From Methylomonas sp. (lineage in GTDB: Bacteria > Pseudomonadota > Gammaproteobacteria > Methylococcales > Methylomonadaceae), in the NCBI GenBank assembly GCA_002929135.1, contig PESC01000038.1, positions 28,016 to 92,015 on the forward strand: a stretch of 64,000 nucleotides of DNA, read 5' to 3'. Positions within the stretch are counted from its first letter, which is position 1. The number at the start of each line of letters is the position of its first letter. Below are positions 17,740 to 28,173 of the stretch, in pieces. Position numbers and translations under genes: made by a program. The notes beneath the pieces were generated by a model, which saw only the letters and a program-made list of their open reading frames with translations, was not told the origin of the DNA and made no database searches.

Positions 17740-19851
17740 ATGACTGATCTATCGCTTTACAGAAACATCGGCATCTTCGCCCACGTCGATGCCGGTAAAA
17801 CCACCACCACCGAACGGATTTTGAAACTGACCGGCAAAATCCACAAAATCGGCGAAGTACACGACGGTGCGGCGACCACAGACTTCATGGTGCAAGAACA
17901 AGAACGCGGCATCACCATTCAATCAGCAGCGACCACCTGCTCCTGGCCCGGCAGTAAAAACCAGTTTCAGCCTCACCGTTTCAACATCATCGACACGCCG
18001 GGTCACGTCGACTTCACCATCGAAGTCTATCGTTCGCTGAAAGTACTGGACGGCGGCATCGGCGTGTTCTGCGGCTCCGGCGGCGTCGAACCGCAATCGG
18101 AAACCAACTGGCGCTATGCCAACGACTCCAAAGTCGCCCGCATCATCTATGTCAACAAGCTGGACAGACTGGGTGCCGACTTCTACCGCGTCATCAAGCA
18201 AGTCGAAGACGTATTGGGCGCCAAACCGGTGGTGATGACACTACCCATCGGCCGTGAAGACGATTTCTCCGGTGTCGTTGACCTGCTGACCCGCAAAGCC
18301 TGGATTTGGGACAACTCCGGCGACCCTTTGAAATACGAAATCAAGGACGTGCCTGCCGACATGGAAGCCGACGTCGAAGAATGGCGCGCCAAACTGATCG
18401 ATCAGGTTGCCGACCAGGATGACGACATCATGGAGAGATACCTGGAAGGCGAAGAACCATCCATCGAAGAAATCAAGCGCTGCATTCGCAAAGGCGCCAT
18501 CGCGATGGACTTCTTCCCGACTTTCTGCGGCTCCTCGTTCAAGAACAAAGGCGTGCAACTGGTACTGGACGGCGTTATCGACTACCTGCCTAACCCGACT
18601 GAAGTCAACCCGCAACCGGAAACCGACATCGAAGGTGTGCCAACCGGCGAACACGCGATCGTCGATCCCGCCCGCCCATTCCGTGGCCTGGTATTCAAAA
18701 TCATGGACGACCGTTTTGGTGCACTGAACTTCGTCCGGGTTTATTCCGGCAAACTGAAAAAAGGCGACAGCGTACTGAACACCTACACCGGCAAAACCGA
18801 ACGGGTGGGCCGCATGGTGGAAATGCACGCCGACGATCGCTCGGAAATCGAAACCGCCCAGGCCGGCGACATCGTTGCCCTGATCGGCCTGAAAAACGTG
18901 CAAACCGGCCACACCCTGTGCGACCCCGACCAACCAGCCACGCTGGAACCCATGGTATTCCCCGACCCCGTCATCTCGATCGCCATTTCGCCGAAAGACA
19001 AAGGCAGCAACGAGAAAATGGGCATAGCTATAGGCAAAATGGTGCAGGAAGACCCGTCGTTCCGCGTCGAAACCGATCAGGAATCCGGCGAAACCATCAT
19101 CAAAGGCATGGGCGAACTGCACCTGGACATCAAGGTGGACATCCTTAAACGTACCCACGGTGTGGATGTCAACGTCGGCAAGCCGCAAGTGGCCTACCGC
19201 GAAACCATCACCAAGCGTATCGAAGACGAATACGTCCACAAAAAACAATCAGGTGGTTCGGGCCAATACGCCAAAATCAACTACATCATCGAACCAGGCG
19301 AGCCAGGCAGCGGCTTCCAGTTCGAATCCACCGTCGTCGGCGGCAACGTACCGCGCGAATTCTGGCCCGCTGTGGAAAAAGGCTTCAAAGCCAGCGTCGA
19401 CAAAGGCGTACTGGCAGGCTTCCCCTGTCTGGACTTCAAAGTCAACCTGACCGATGGCGCCTTCCATGCCGTCGACTCCTCATCCATCGCCTTCGAAATT
19501 GCAGCCCGTGCTGCGTATCGTCAATCGATACCCAAAGCCTCGCCGCAATTGCTGGAACCCATCATGAAAGTCGACGTATTCACCCCGGAAGCACACGTCG
19601 GTGACGTCATCGGTGACTTGAACCGCCGCCGTGGCATGATTAAATCGCAAGACCCCGGCGTAACGGGTGTACGCATCAAGGCCGACGTACCGCTGAGCGA
19701 CATGTTCGGCTACATCGGCGACCTGCGCACGATGACCTCGGGCCGTGGCCAGTTCTCCATGGAGTTCTCGCACTACAATCCATGCCCGAAAAACGTGGCC
19801 GACGAAGTGATCAAAGAGGTCAACGAACGCAACAAAAACAAGGAAAAATAA
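17740..19851 (+). CDS. Elongation factor G paralogue (EF-G2 type)
   Basis: Translational GTPase of 703 aa with all five EF-G domains. G1 is [14 protein letters not shown], the G3 box is DTPGHVDFT, and the base-specificity box is VNKLD. Domain IV and V motifs follow ([36 protein letters not shown]). It is not adjacent to rpsL, rpsG or tuf as the main fusA would be, and its G-domain wording ([23 protein letters not shown]) fits both groups, so I call it a second EF-G, probable but not proved. The ATG at 17740 replaces the upstream alternative start in the ORF track. Confidence 0.85.
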   Translation: MTDLSLYRNIGIFAHVDAGKTTTTERILKLTGKIHKIGEVHDGAATTDFMVQEQERGITIQSAATTCSWPGSKNQFQPHRFNIIDTPGHVDFTIEVYRSLKVLDGGIGVFCGSGGVEPQSETNWRYANDSKVARIIYVNKLDRLGADFYRVIKQVEDVLGAKPVVMTLPIGREDDFSGVVDLLTRKAWIWDNSGDPLKYEIKDVPADMEADVEEWRAKLIDQVADQDDDIMERYLEGEEPSIEEIKRCIRKGAIAMDFFPTFCGSSFKNKGVQLVLDGVIDYLPNPTEVNPQPETDIEGVPTGEHAIVDPARPFRGLVFKIMDDRFGALNFVRVYSGKLKKGDSVLNTYTGKTERVGRMVEMHADDRSEIETAQAGDIVALIGLKNVQTGHTLCDPDQPATLEPMVFPDPVISIAISPKDKGSNEKMGIAIGKMVQEDPSFRVETDQESGETIIKGMGELHLDIKVDILKRTHGVDVNVGKPQVAYRETITKRIEDEYVHKKQSGGSGQYAKINYIIEPGEPGSGFQFESTVVGGNVPREFWPAVEKGFKASVDKGVLAGFPCLDFKVNLTDGAFHAVDSSSIAFEIAARAAYRQSIPKASPQLLEPIMKVDVFTPEAHVGDVIGDLNRRRGMIKSQDPGVTGVRIKADVPLSDMFGYIGDLRTMTSGRGQFSMEFSHYNPCPKNVADEVIKEVNERNKNKEK

Positions 19852-19860
19852 AGCCGGATC

Positions 19861-19887
19861 ACCCGCAGGCCGCAATGGCCTGCGGGT
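19861..19887 (+). terminator. Hairpin after the EF-G paralogue
   Basis: ACCCGCAGGCC-GCAAT-GGCCTGCGGGT is a perfect 11-bp stem 9 bp after the stop codon. No T-run follows, so termination is likely but not certain. Confidence 0.55.
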
Positions 19888-19954
19888 GAGTGGACTTTAC
19901 AAGACCTGGCAACGCAAGCAGGCATAGCACTCAAACCATCCTGGAAACGACATC

Positions 19955-20278
19955 ATGGCTTTTGTAATCACCGAAAACTGCATCAAATGCAAATACACCG
20001 ACTGCGTCGACGTCTGCCCTGTCGACTGCTTTCATGAAGGCCCCAACTTCCTGGTCATAGACCCCGACGAATGCATCGATTGCACCTTGTGCGAACCCGA
20101 ATGCCCGGCAAACGCCATTCATGCCGAAGACGAATTACCAGAGGGTCAAGAACACTTTGTGGCATTGAACGCCGAACTGGCCAAGCTATGGCCAACCATC
20201 ACCGAAGTGAAAGGCGCCATGCCGGATGCCGACGAATGGAACGGCAAGCCAGACAAGTTCAAACTGCTGGAGCGATAA
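19955..20278 (+). CDS. fdxA: 7Fe ferredoxin (3Fe-4S/4Fe-4S)
   Basis: Small electron carrier, 107 aa, of the Azotobacter ferredoxin I type. The N-terminal cysteine pattern [18 protein letters not shown] and the second group [12 protein letters not shown] fit one [3Fe-4S] and one [4Fe-4S] cluster. A C-terminal tail of about 45 residues ([18 protein letters not shown]) is typical of this family. It lies between hairpins on both sides, so it may be a single-gene transcript. It could donate electrons to enzymes such as NasA, but nothing in the sequence shows the partner. Confidence 0.93.
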   Translation: MAFVITENCIKCKYTDCVDVCPVDCFHEGPNFLVIDPDECIDCTLCEPECPANAIHAEDELPEGQEHFVALNAELAKLWPTITEVKGAMPDADEWNGKPDKFKLLER

Positions 20279-20298
20279 ACCCGCTGCTTAGAAATCGA

Positions 20299-20341
20299 GC
20301 TGCCATGCCCCATTGGCAGCCTTGATTGGCACGGAGTGCCA
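20299..20341 (+). terminator. Two hairpins after fdxA
   Basis: GCTGCCA-TGCCCCAT-TGGCAGC is followed at once by TGGCAC-GGA-GTGCCA. Neither has a T-run. They probably mark the 3' end of the fdxA transcript. Confidence 0.4.
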
Positions 20342-20460
20342 GACAGGGGCTTTCGTCCAGGGGCGCTCGCGTATTGCCTGGTCACGAGAAACACCCTGAC
20401 TCATCTGAACACGTCACCCGCCTGACCTCATCGATTTTTCTCAACTCTAACTGTTCGAAA

Positions 20461-21696
20461 ATGCACATGAACAAACCCAAAAAAGTTGCCATTCTCACAG
20501 CCGGTGGCCTGGCGCCCTGCCTCAACTCAGCCATAGGCAGCCTGATCGAACGCTACAGCGAAATCGACCCCAGCATCGAAATCATTTGCTACCGCAGCGG
20601 CTACAAAGGCTTGTTGCTGGGTGATTCCTATCCCGTAACGGTCGAAGTCCGCCAAAAAGCCGGTTTGCTGCAAGGCTTCGGTGGCTCCGTCATCGGCAAC
20701 AGCCGGGTCAAACTGACCAATGTCAAGGACTGCGTCAAACGCGGCTTGGTGAAAGAAGGCGAAGATCCGCAAAAAGTCGCGGCCGATCAATTGGTCAAAG
20801 ACGGCGTCGACGTGCTGCACACCATCGGTGGCGACGACACCAACACGGCGGCTGCCGATCTGGCAGCCTTTCTGGCGAAAAACGATTACGGCCTGACCGT
20901 GATCGGCCTGCCAAAAACCGTGGACAACGACGTATTCCCGATCAAACAATCCCTGGGCGCCTGGACGGCTGCCGAACAAGGCGCACGCTACTTCATGAAC
21001 GTAGTGGCTGAAAACAACGCAAACCCGCGCATGTTGATCGTCCATGAAGTGATGGGCCGCAACTGCGGCTGGCTGACTGCCGCAACCGCCCAACAATACC
21101 GCACGTTGCTGGATCGCCAGCAATGGCTGCCGGAACTGGGATTGAGCCGCGCATCGTATGACGTACACGCTGTATTCGTACCGGAAATGGCCATCGACCT
21201 GGACGCCGAAGCTACCCGCTTGCGCGCGGTGATGGATAAAGTCGATTGCGTCAACATCTTCGTCTCCGAAGGTGCTGGTGTCGACGCCATCGTTGCCGAA
21301 ATGCAAGCCAAGGGTCAGGAGGTACCGCGCGATGCCTTCGGCCACATCAAACTGGATGCGGTCAACCCCGGCAAATGGTTCGGTGAGCAATTCGCTCAAA
21401 TGATAGGTGCGGAAAAAACCCTGGTGCAGAAATCGGGCTATTTCGCCCGCGCAGCGGCGTCCAATGTCGACGACATGCGCCTTATCAAATCCTGCGCCGA
21501 CCTGGCGGTCGAATGCGCTTTGCGCCGTGAATCCGGGGTGATCGGCCACGACGAAGACCAGGGCAACGTGTTGCGCGCCATCGAGTTTCCGCGCATCAAA
21601 GGCGGCAAGCCGTTCGACATCGACACCGACTGGTTCGAAACCCTGCTGAATGCCATCGGCCAAAACAAAGGTGGCAAGGTCGACGTCAGCCATTAA
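20461..21696 (+). CDS. pfp: Pyrophosphate-dependent 6-phosphofructokinase
   Basis: Phosphorylates fructose 6-phosphate with PPi instead of ATP and is reversible; about 411 aa. The active-site motif is GGDDTNTAAADL, where the second Asp after GG replaces the Gly of ATP enzymes, and GLPKTVDND carries the Lys typical of PPi enzymes. The substrate motif HEVMGRNCGWL is also visible. In type I methanotrophs this enzyme serves the ribulose monophosphate and glycolytic route, one reason for the taxonomic guess. The ORF track start at 20326 is too far upstream; ATG 20461 (or 20467) directly precedes the conserved KKVAILTAGGLAPCLN. Confidence 0.93.
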   Translation: MHMNKPKKVAILTAGGLAPCLNSAIGSLIERYSEIDPSIEIICYRSGYKGLLLGDSYPVTVEVRQKAGLLQGFGGSVIGNSRVKLTNVKDCVKRGLVKEGEDPQKVAADQLVKDGVDVLHTIGGDDTNTAAADLAAFLAKNDYGLTVIGLPKTVDNDVFPIKQSLGAWTAAEQGARYFMNVVAENNANPRMLIVHEVMGRNCGWLTAATAQQYRTLLDRQQWLPELGLSRASYDVHAVFVPEMAIDLDAEATRLRAVMDKVDCVNIFVSEGAGVDAIVAEMQAKGQEVPRDAFGHIKLDAVNPGKWFGEQFAQMIGAEKTLVQKSGYFARAAASNVDDMRLIKSCADLAVECALRRESGVIGHDEDQGNVLRAIEFPRIKGGKPFDIDTDWFETLLNAIGQNKGGKVDVSH

Positions 21697-21711
21697 ACCC
21701 CTCTTGCTTGC

Positions 21712-21737
21712 CGGGTGAAGGCAGGAGCCTTCACCCG
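21712..21737 (+). terminator. Hairpin after pfp
   Basis: CGGGTGAAGGC-AGGA-GCCTTCACCCG is a perfect 11-bp stem 15 bp past the stop. No T-run is present. Confidence 0.5.
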
Positions 21738-21890
21738 CATCAACAAACCGCCAACACAAGGCGTCGCTGCCACCTGCTAATCAGCAACCCTATCGCCGCG
21801 TGTCGAGCAAGGCTTGCTCGCTGCATCCATGCACCCAACCCGGATACAGCGCTCCGAACCCAAGACACTCGTTCGTTTTTCATTGCCACC

Positions 21891-22403
21891 ATGAAGCTGT
21901 TACTGAAATACCTATCGTCCTGCTGGTTTCTCAACGACCCGTCCCAGTTGACACCCACGACATCGTTCATGTGGAAGAACGTGATGTTTTATTTCATTTC
22001 CGGCTGGATCGTGGAAGGCCTGATTGCCGACCCGGCCGACGGTGTGCTGGAAGTCAGCGGTCGGACCCTCATGGCCTTCAGCACGGTAGCCCTGATTCTG
22101 CTGCTGGAAAAGAAATGGGCCTACTACAGCCGCTTGTACACCTCGATTTTCGTCTGCGAAAACTTCATCATGACGCTGGCGATACTGACCGAATTGCTGG
22201 ATTTCTGGCTGGTCATGCAGCATTACCCCTACCGCGAAGAACTCGGCATTGGCATCGCGGTGTGTCTGGTAACGTGGTACATCGCCATCGTCGCTTACAT
22301 TTTCCGCCGCTTTTTCGCCTACCCCATCAGCGTCAGCCTGATTTTTGCCTTCGGCTATTTCGTGATGACCTACGGCATTCCGATGCTGTTGATGGACATT
22401 TGA
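21891..22403 (+). CDS. Hypothetical multi-span membrane protein
   Basis: 170 aa, not recognised. The ATG at 21891 (MKLLLKYLSSCWFLNDPSQL) is preferred to the upstream start, whose translation is low in hydrophobic content and unlike a real N-terminus. Four to five hydrophobic helices can be seen: VMFYFISGWIVEGLI, TLMAFSTVALILLLE, FIMTLAILTELLDFWLVM, IGIAVCLVTWYIAIVAYIF and ISVSLIFAFGYFVMTYG. The layout resembles small Yip1-like membrane proteins, but that is only a guess. tgt starts 49 bp downstream on the same strand. Confidence 0.65.
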   Translation: MKLLLKYLSSCWFLNDPSQLTPTTSFMWKNVMFYFISGWIVEGLIADPADGVLEVSGRTLMAFSTVALILLLEKKWAYYSRLYTSIFVCENFIMTLAILTELLDFWLVMQHYPYREELGIGIAVCLVTWYIAIVAYIFRRFFAYPISVSLIFAFGYFVMTYGIPMLLMDI

Positions 22404-22419
22404 CGCACACCGGCCATAG

Positions 22420-23562
<1,143 letters not shown>

Positions 23563-23581
23563 TGACCGAGGATAGCCTGCC

Positions 23582-24346
23582 ATGATCGCCAAACTGGATT
23601 TGATACTCAGCGAACTCGACCTGCTCAAAATCGAATGGCAGCTGCAAAACGCCGTCAACAGTCCGGCAATCCAGCAAGCGCTGGCGATTCAATACACTTT
23701 CGACAGCCTGCATCTCGAAGGCAGTCGCCTGACCTTGCGGGAAACCGAGTTATTGTTGCGTAACGGTTTGATGTCGTCGGAAAAATCGCTGGCGGAAAAC
23801 ATGGCGGCACTCAACCATTTTCAGGCCATCGATTTCATTCGTGAAAAAGCCGCCGACCAGGTATTGCTCTCGGAAAACCTGTTGCTGGAACTGCACGCCC
23901 TGTCATGCCGGGCCATGCTGGAACAATATCCAGGACAGTATCGACAAATCGCATCGTTGACACCGGACGACCAACCCGCACCATCCCCGGACAAATTGCC
24001 CGAACAGGTGCAGGAACACATGGCCTGGCTGCGACGCGAAGGCGCGTTCATGCACCCTGTGGTGTTTGCAGCGGAAACGCACCGTCGCTTGCTGTATCTG
24101 CAACCCTTCAAATCGGCCAACGCGGTCTGCGCCCGCTTGCTGATGAACCTTATCCTGCTGGAAAACGATTTCCCGCTGGTGACCATCGCCAGCGACGACG
24201 CCAACCGCACCGCCTATCAAACTGCCATGGCACAGATCGATCTTCACCATGCCTCAGACGACTGGACACTCTTCATCGCCGAGCAAATCCGGCTCGCCTG
24301 CCAGTCGTTGATAAGCGCCCAACCGTCCCACGCCTCTTGGCTTTGA
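23582..24346 (+). CDS. Fic-fold protein lacking the catalytic histidine
   Basis: 254 aa, 19 bp after tgt. Fic proteins normally transfer AMP with the motif HPFx(D/E)GNGRxxR. Here the aligned segment is LQPFKSANAVCARLLMN: His is Gln, the acidic residue is Ser, both Gly are Ala and the first Arg is Val, while Pro-Phe, Asn and the last Arg remain. The surrounding fold is kept (HPVVFAAETHRRLLYLQPF and LILLENDFPLVTI). An N-terminal inhibitory-helix motif of the (S/T)xxxE(G/N) type is also kept (SLHLEGSRLT). It is therefore probably not an AMP transferase but a pseudoenzyme with a binding role. The frame is intact and uninterrupted. Confidence 0.75.
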   Translation: MIAKLDLILSELDLLKIEWQLQNAVNSPAIQQALAIQYTFDSLHLEGSRLTLRETELLLRNGLMSSEKSLAENMAALNHFQAIDFIREKAADQVLLSENLLLELHALSCRAMLEQYPGQYRQIASLTPDDQPAPSPDKLPEQVQEHMAWLRREGAFMHPVVFAAETHRRLLYLQPFKSANAVCARLLMNLILLENDFPLVTIASDDANRTAYQTAMAQIDLHHASDDWTLFIAEQIRLACQSLISAQPSHASWL

Positions 24347-24373
24347 GTGTTATGTTTTAATCGGCACAATACG

Positions 24374-24397
24374 CTGGGCAAGTGCCCGGTTTTTGTT
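24374..24397 (+). terminator. Terminator after the Fic-like gene
   Basis: CTGGGC-AAGT-GCCCGG with a T-run (TTTTTGTTG) right after the stem, 28 bp past the stop. It should end the tgt-Fic transcript. Confidence 0.7.
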
Positions 24398-24481
24398 GAC
24401 CATGACAGCCATCGAGCAAACTTTGAATTTGCCCGCCGTTCCGACTCCTAATGAACTTATGCATCAATCTGGAATAAAACC

Positions 24482-26524
24482 ATGACCAACCCGTTGCTGG
24501 AACACTTCGAACGCCCCCCTTTCTCCAGAATCTGCCCCGAACACGTCGAACCGGCCATAGCCCAATTACTGGCCGACGCCCGTGCCACCATAGACAAACA
24601 ACTAGCCAGCGCCAGCCCTTACACCTGGCGCACGCTGATAGAACCTATCGAAAACGCCGAAGATTGCTTGAACAAAGCTTGGTCGCCAGTCAGTCACATG
24701 AACTCGGTGGTCAACAGCGACACCCTGCGCGATGCTTACAACGCCTGCCTCGGCAAGCTCAGCGAATACGCCACCGAAGTCGGCCAGAACAAGGCGTTGC
24801 AACAAGCTTACCAAGCCATCCAGAGCAGCACCGACTTCGCCAATCTGGATATCGCCCAACAGAAAATCATTGGCAATGCACTACGTGACTTTCATTTGTC
24901 TGGCGTCGATTTACCCGCCAACCAGCAAGCCCGCTACAAAGACATCAGCCAGCAATTATCGAAACTGGCCAGCCAATTCGAGGAAAACCTGCTCGATGCC
25001 ACCAATGCCTGGCACAAGCAAATCACCCATATCGACGACCTGGCCGGTTTGCCGGAATCTGCATTGACGCAAGCCAGACAAGCCGCCGAAGCGGACGGCA
25101 AGGATGGCTGGCTGATCAACCTGCAATTCCCGTCTTACCTAGCGATCATGACCTACGCCGACAACCGTGATCTGCGTCGCGAGCATTACGAGGCGTTCTG
25201 CACCCGCGCATCCGATCAAGGCCCACACGCCGGACGCTGGGACAACTCGGACATCATGGAACGCCTGCTGGCCTTGCGCCACGAAAAAGCCCAATTATTG
25301 GGTTTCGACAACTACGCCGAGTATTCGCTGGCCACCAAAATGGCCCGCTCCACCGGCGACGTCGTGACCTTTCTGGAAGACCTGGCCGACAAATCCTGGC
25401 ACCAGGCGCGCCAGGATTGGGTCGAATTAAAACAATATGCTGCCAGGGAACACGGCCTGCACGATCTGCAAGCCTGGGACATCGGTTACTACTCGGAAAA
25501 ACTGCGCCAGCACGCTTATCAACTGTCGCAGGAAGAGGTTAAAGCCTATTTTCCGGCGCCGAAAGTGATCCAGGGCCTATTCGCCATCGTCGCACGCTTG
25601 TACGGCCTGCAAATCTCGGAAATCCAGGATGTCGATACCTGGCACCCCGACGTGCGCTTCTATCAGATTCTCGACCAGCACGGCGAGCTGCGTGGTCACT
25701 TTTATCTTGATTTGTACGCCCGCGCCAAAAAACGGGGCGGCGCCTGGATGGACGATTGCATCTGCCGCAGAAGAACAGCGGACGGCCATCTGCAAACCCC
25801 GGTCGCCTACCTGACCTGCAATTTCACACCGCCCACCGCCACCGACCCGGCACTACTGACCCACGACGAAGTAGAAACCCTATTCCACGAGTTTGGCCAC
25901 GGCCTGCACCACATGCTGACCCAAATCGACCACCTTGGCGTATCCGGCATCAACGGTGTGGAATGGGACGCCGTGGAGCTGCCCAGCCAGTTCATGGAAA
26001 ACTGGTGCTGGGACAAAGAAGCACTAAGGCTGATTTCCGGCCATTACCAGACCGGCGAACCGCTGCCCGACACGCTGTACGACAAAATGCTGGCGGCCCG
26101 GAATTTCCAGGCCGGCATGATGATGGTGCGGCAACTGGAATTCAGCCTGTTCGACTTCAAAATCCACCAGCATTACGACCCTGACAAAGGTGGCCGCATC
26201 TACCCTACCCTGTACCAGGTGCGGGAACAGGTCGCCGTGGTCAAGGTGCCGGACTTCAACCGCTTCGCCCACAGCTTCTCGCACATCTTCGCCGGTGGTT
26301 ACGCAGCGGGTTATTACAGCTACAAATGGGCGGAAGTGCTGTCGGCCGACGCCTTCTCGCTGTTCGAAGAGAACGGCATTTTCGATCGCGCCAGCGGTGC
26401 ATCCTTCCTGAACAATATCCTGGAGCAAGGTGGCAGCCAGGATGCGATGACGCTATTCAAAAACTTCCGGGGCCGCGAACCCAGCATTGACGCGCTGTTG
26501 CGCCACAATGGCATCGCGATCTGA
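24482..26524 (+). CDS. prlC: Oligopeptidase A (M3 metallopeptidase)
   Basis: Cytoplasmic zinc peptidase of 680 aa that degrades short peptides, including cleaved signal peptides. The zinc motif is LFHEFGHGLHHML, and the third ligand Glu lies in NGVEWDAVELPSQF. The opening NPLLEHFERPPFSRI and the length fit the PrlC/OpdA family. The region YSYKWAEVLSADAFSLFEE near the C-terminus is also typical. The 164 bp between it and the next gene hold no clear feature. Confidence 0.96.
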   Translation: MTNPLLEHFERPPFSRICPEHVEPAIAQLLADARATIDKQLASASPYTWRTLIEPIENAEDCLNKAWSPVSHMNSVVNSDTLRDAYNACLGKLSEYATEVGQNKALQQAYQAIQSSTDFANLDIAQQKIIGNALRDFHLSGVDLPANQQARYKDISQQLSKLASQFEENLLDATNAWHKQITHIDDLAGLPESALTQARQAAEADGKDGWLINLQFPSYLAIMTYADNRDLRREHYEAFCTRASDQGPHAGRWDNSDIMERLLALRHEKAQLLGFDNYAEYSLATKMARSTGDVVTFLEDLADKSWHQARQDWVELKQYAAREHGLHDLQAWDIGYYSEKLRQHAYQLSQEEVKAYFPAPKVIQGLFAIVARLYGLQISEIQDVDTWHPDVRFYQILDQHGELRGHFYLDLYARAKKRGGAWMDDCICRRRTADGHLQTPVAYLTCNFTPPTATDPALLTHDEVETLFHEFGHGLHHMLTQIDHLGVSGINGVEWDAVELPSQFMENWCWDKEALRLISGHYQTGEPLPDTLYDKMLAARNFQAGMMMVRQLEFSLFDFKIHQHYDPDKGGRIYPTLYQVREQVAVVKVPDFNRFAHSFSHIFAGGYAAGYYSYKWAEVLSADAFSLFEENGIFDRASGASFLNNILEQGGSQDAMTLFKNFRGREPSIDALLRHNGIAI

Positions 26525-26688
26525 AATTTTTGAACATATTCAAGGCGGCACACTCTTGGGAAAAACATCACTGCCTGTTTTTGCTCAATCGCCGTCATCG
26601 GCAAAACGAATCGCTTCGCTCGGTTTTCAACTTCACAGGGCTATGAAAAACAGGCAATATCACACCCACCCGCAACCACCTTCCGATC

Positions 26689-28140
26689 ATGCCCCGTAGT
26701 TCGCTCGCGATGGCTCTTCTGCTTTGCCTGACACCTGGCGTCAATCGCGCCCTGGAAATCGAAAAAATTCAGCTACCCGACATGGGCGATTCCTCCGGCA
26801 CCCTGATTTCGCCTTTACAGGAAAAAGAGCTGGGTGCTGCGTTTTTCAGGAATCTGCATGCCAAAACCGATATAAACCAGGACGCCGAAATCCAGGAATA
26901 CATCCACAGTATCGGTCGGCAACTGGCGGCCAACAGCGACATGCCATCGAATCCGTTTCACTTTTTCGTCGTCATGGATCCGAACATCAATGCCTTCGCC
27001 GGGCCGGGCGGCTACATTGGCATCAACTCCGGCCTGATATTGTTGTCGGAAAGTGAAAGCGAACTGGCAGCCGTCATGGCGCATGAGATTGCCCACGTCA
27101 CCCAACGCCATCTGTATCGGCAGGTCGAAGCCGCCAGTAAAATGTCCATCCCCACCATCGCCGCCACCCTGGCGGCGATTTTGATCGGCACCCAATCACC
27201 GAGAATGGGCCAGGCGGCGATGATGGCCATACAGGCAGGCAACATCCAGTTCCAGATCGACTTCACCCGCGACCATGAAAAAGAAGCCGACCGCGTCGGT
27301 ATGCAGATACTCACCCAGTCCAATTTCGACCCACGCGCCATGCCGACGTTTTTCGAACGCATGCAGCAATCCACCCGTTATTACGGACGGGGCATACCGG
27401 AATTTTTGCGAACACACCCGGTTTCCGAAAGCCGGATAGCCGACACTCGTGGCCGAGCCGAGCGTTACCCCTACCGGCAATATCCCGATTCCCTGGGCTA
27501 TCTGCTGACCAAAGCTAGGCTGTATGCGATGACGGAACCCAACAAGGCAGTCGTGCTGCAACATTTTGCCACGCTGCAAAACCAGGGTACCGCCGAGCAA
27601 CGCGCCGTCGCCCGCTATGGACTGGGTATTACCCATTTCGAAAGCCAGCAATACGCCGAAGCCGCCATACAGTTTCAAAAACTGGTCGACGAATACCCAA
27701 ATACACCGCAATACATCACGGCACTGGCCAGAACAGCACTCGACAGCCGCAACTACGACCAAGCCAACCGGCTATTTGCCATGGCTGCCGAAACCTTCCC
27801 CAACAACGATGTGATAAAAGTCGAATACAGCCGTAGCCTGTTGAAATCTGGCCACCCTGAAAGAGCGCGCCAAGTCTTGCTGAGCCTTTCCGAGCCGCGC
27901 CGGACGCAAGCCTTTTATTTCGAACTGATGTCGCAAACCTTTGCCGCGCTAAACCAGCTCGGCGAATCACACCGCTACATGGCCGAGCATTACTTCGCGA
28001 CAGGACGCAGCGACGATGCCGTGATGCAGATACGCCTAGGGCAAAAAGCACAAAATCCGAGCTACCAACTGCAAGCCATCCTGGATGAGCGTCTGAACTT
28101 CTTCCTCAACGACATCAAGGAACGCAAGCGCGAACGCTAA
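26689..28140 (+). CDS. bepA: BepA-like periplasmic M48 protease with TPR repeats
   Basis: Outer-membrane-protein quality control protease and chaperone, 483 aa. A signal peptide (AMALLLCLTPGVNRA) leads to the M48 domain with zinc motif VMAHEIAHVTQRH and the third ligand in RDHEKEADRVG. The C-terminal third consists of TPR helices (for example RYGLGITHFESQQYAEAA and ALARTALDSRNYDQAN). Length and order match E. coli BepA (YfgC). It converges with xrtA, whose stop lies 33 bp away. Confidence 0.93.
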   Translation: MPRSSLAMALLLCLTPGVNRALEIEKIQLPDMGDSSGTLISPLQEKELGAAFFRNLHAKTDINQDAEIQEYIHSIGRQLAANSDMPSNPFHFFVVMDPNINAFAGPGGYIGINSGLILLSESESELAAVMAHEIAHVTQRHLYRQVEAASKMSIPTIAATLAAILIGTQSPRMGQAAMMAIQAGNIQFQIDFTRDHEKEADRVGMQILTQSNFDPRAMPTFFERMQQSTRYYGRGIPEFLRTHPVSESRIADTRGRAERYPYRQYPDSLGYLLTKARLYAMTEPNKAVVLQHFATLQNQGTAEQRAVARYGLGITHFESQQYAEAAIQFQKLVDEYPNTPQYITALARTALDSRNYDQANRLFAMAAETFPNNDVIKVEYSRSLLKSGHPERARQVLLSLSEPRRTQAFYFELMSQTFAALNQLGESHRYMAEHYFATGRSDDAVMQIRLGQKAQNPSYQLQAILDERLNFFLNDIKERKRER

Positions 28141-28173
28141 AAAGCCGATAGCCCCAATAGCCCGGACCAGCAT

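Noticed and set aside
21804-21820. CGAGCAAGGCTTGCTCG palindrome as a regulatory operator
   Set aside because: Short, without a known consensus, and in a gap that already has a likely terminator hairpin; nothing supports a specific function.
23582-24346. Fic AMP-transferase or toxin of a toxin-antitoxin pair
   Set aside because: The catalytic His and most of the motif are missing, and no antitoxin-like small gene adjoins it.
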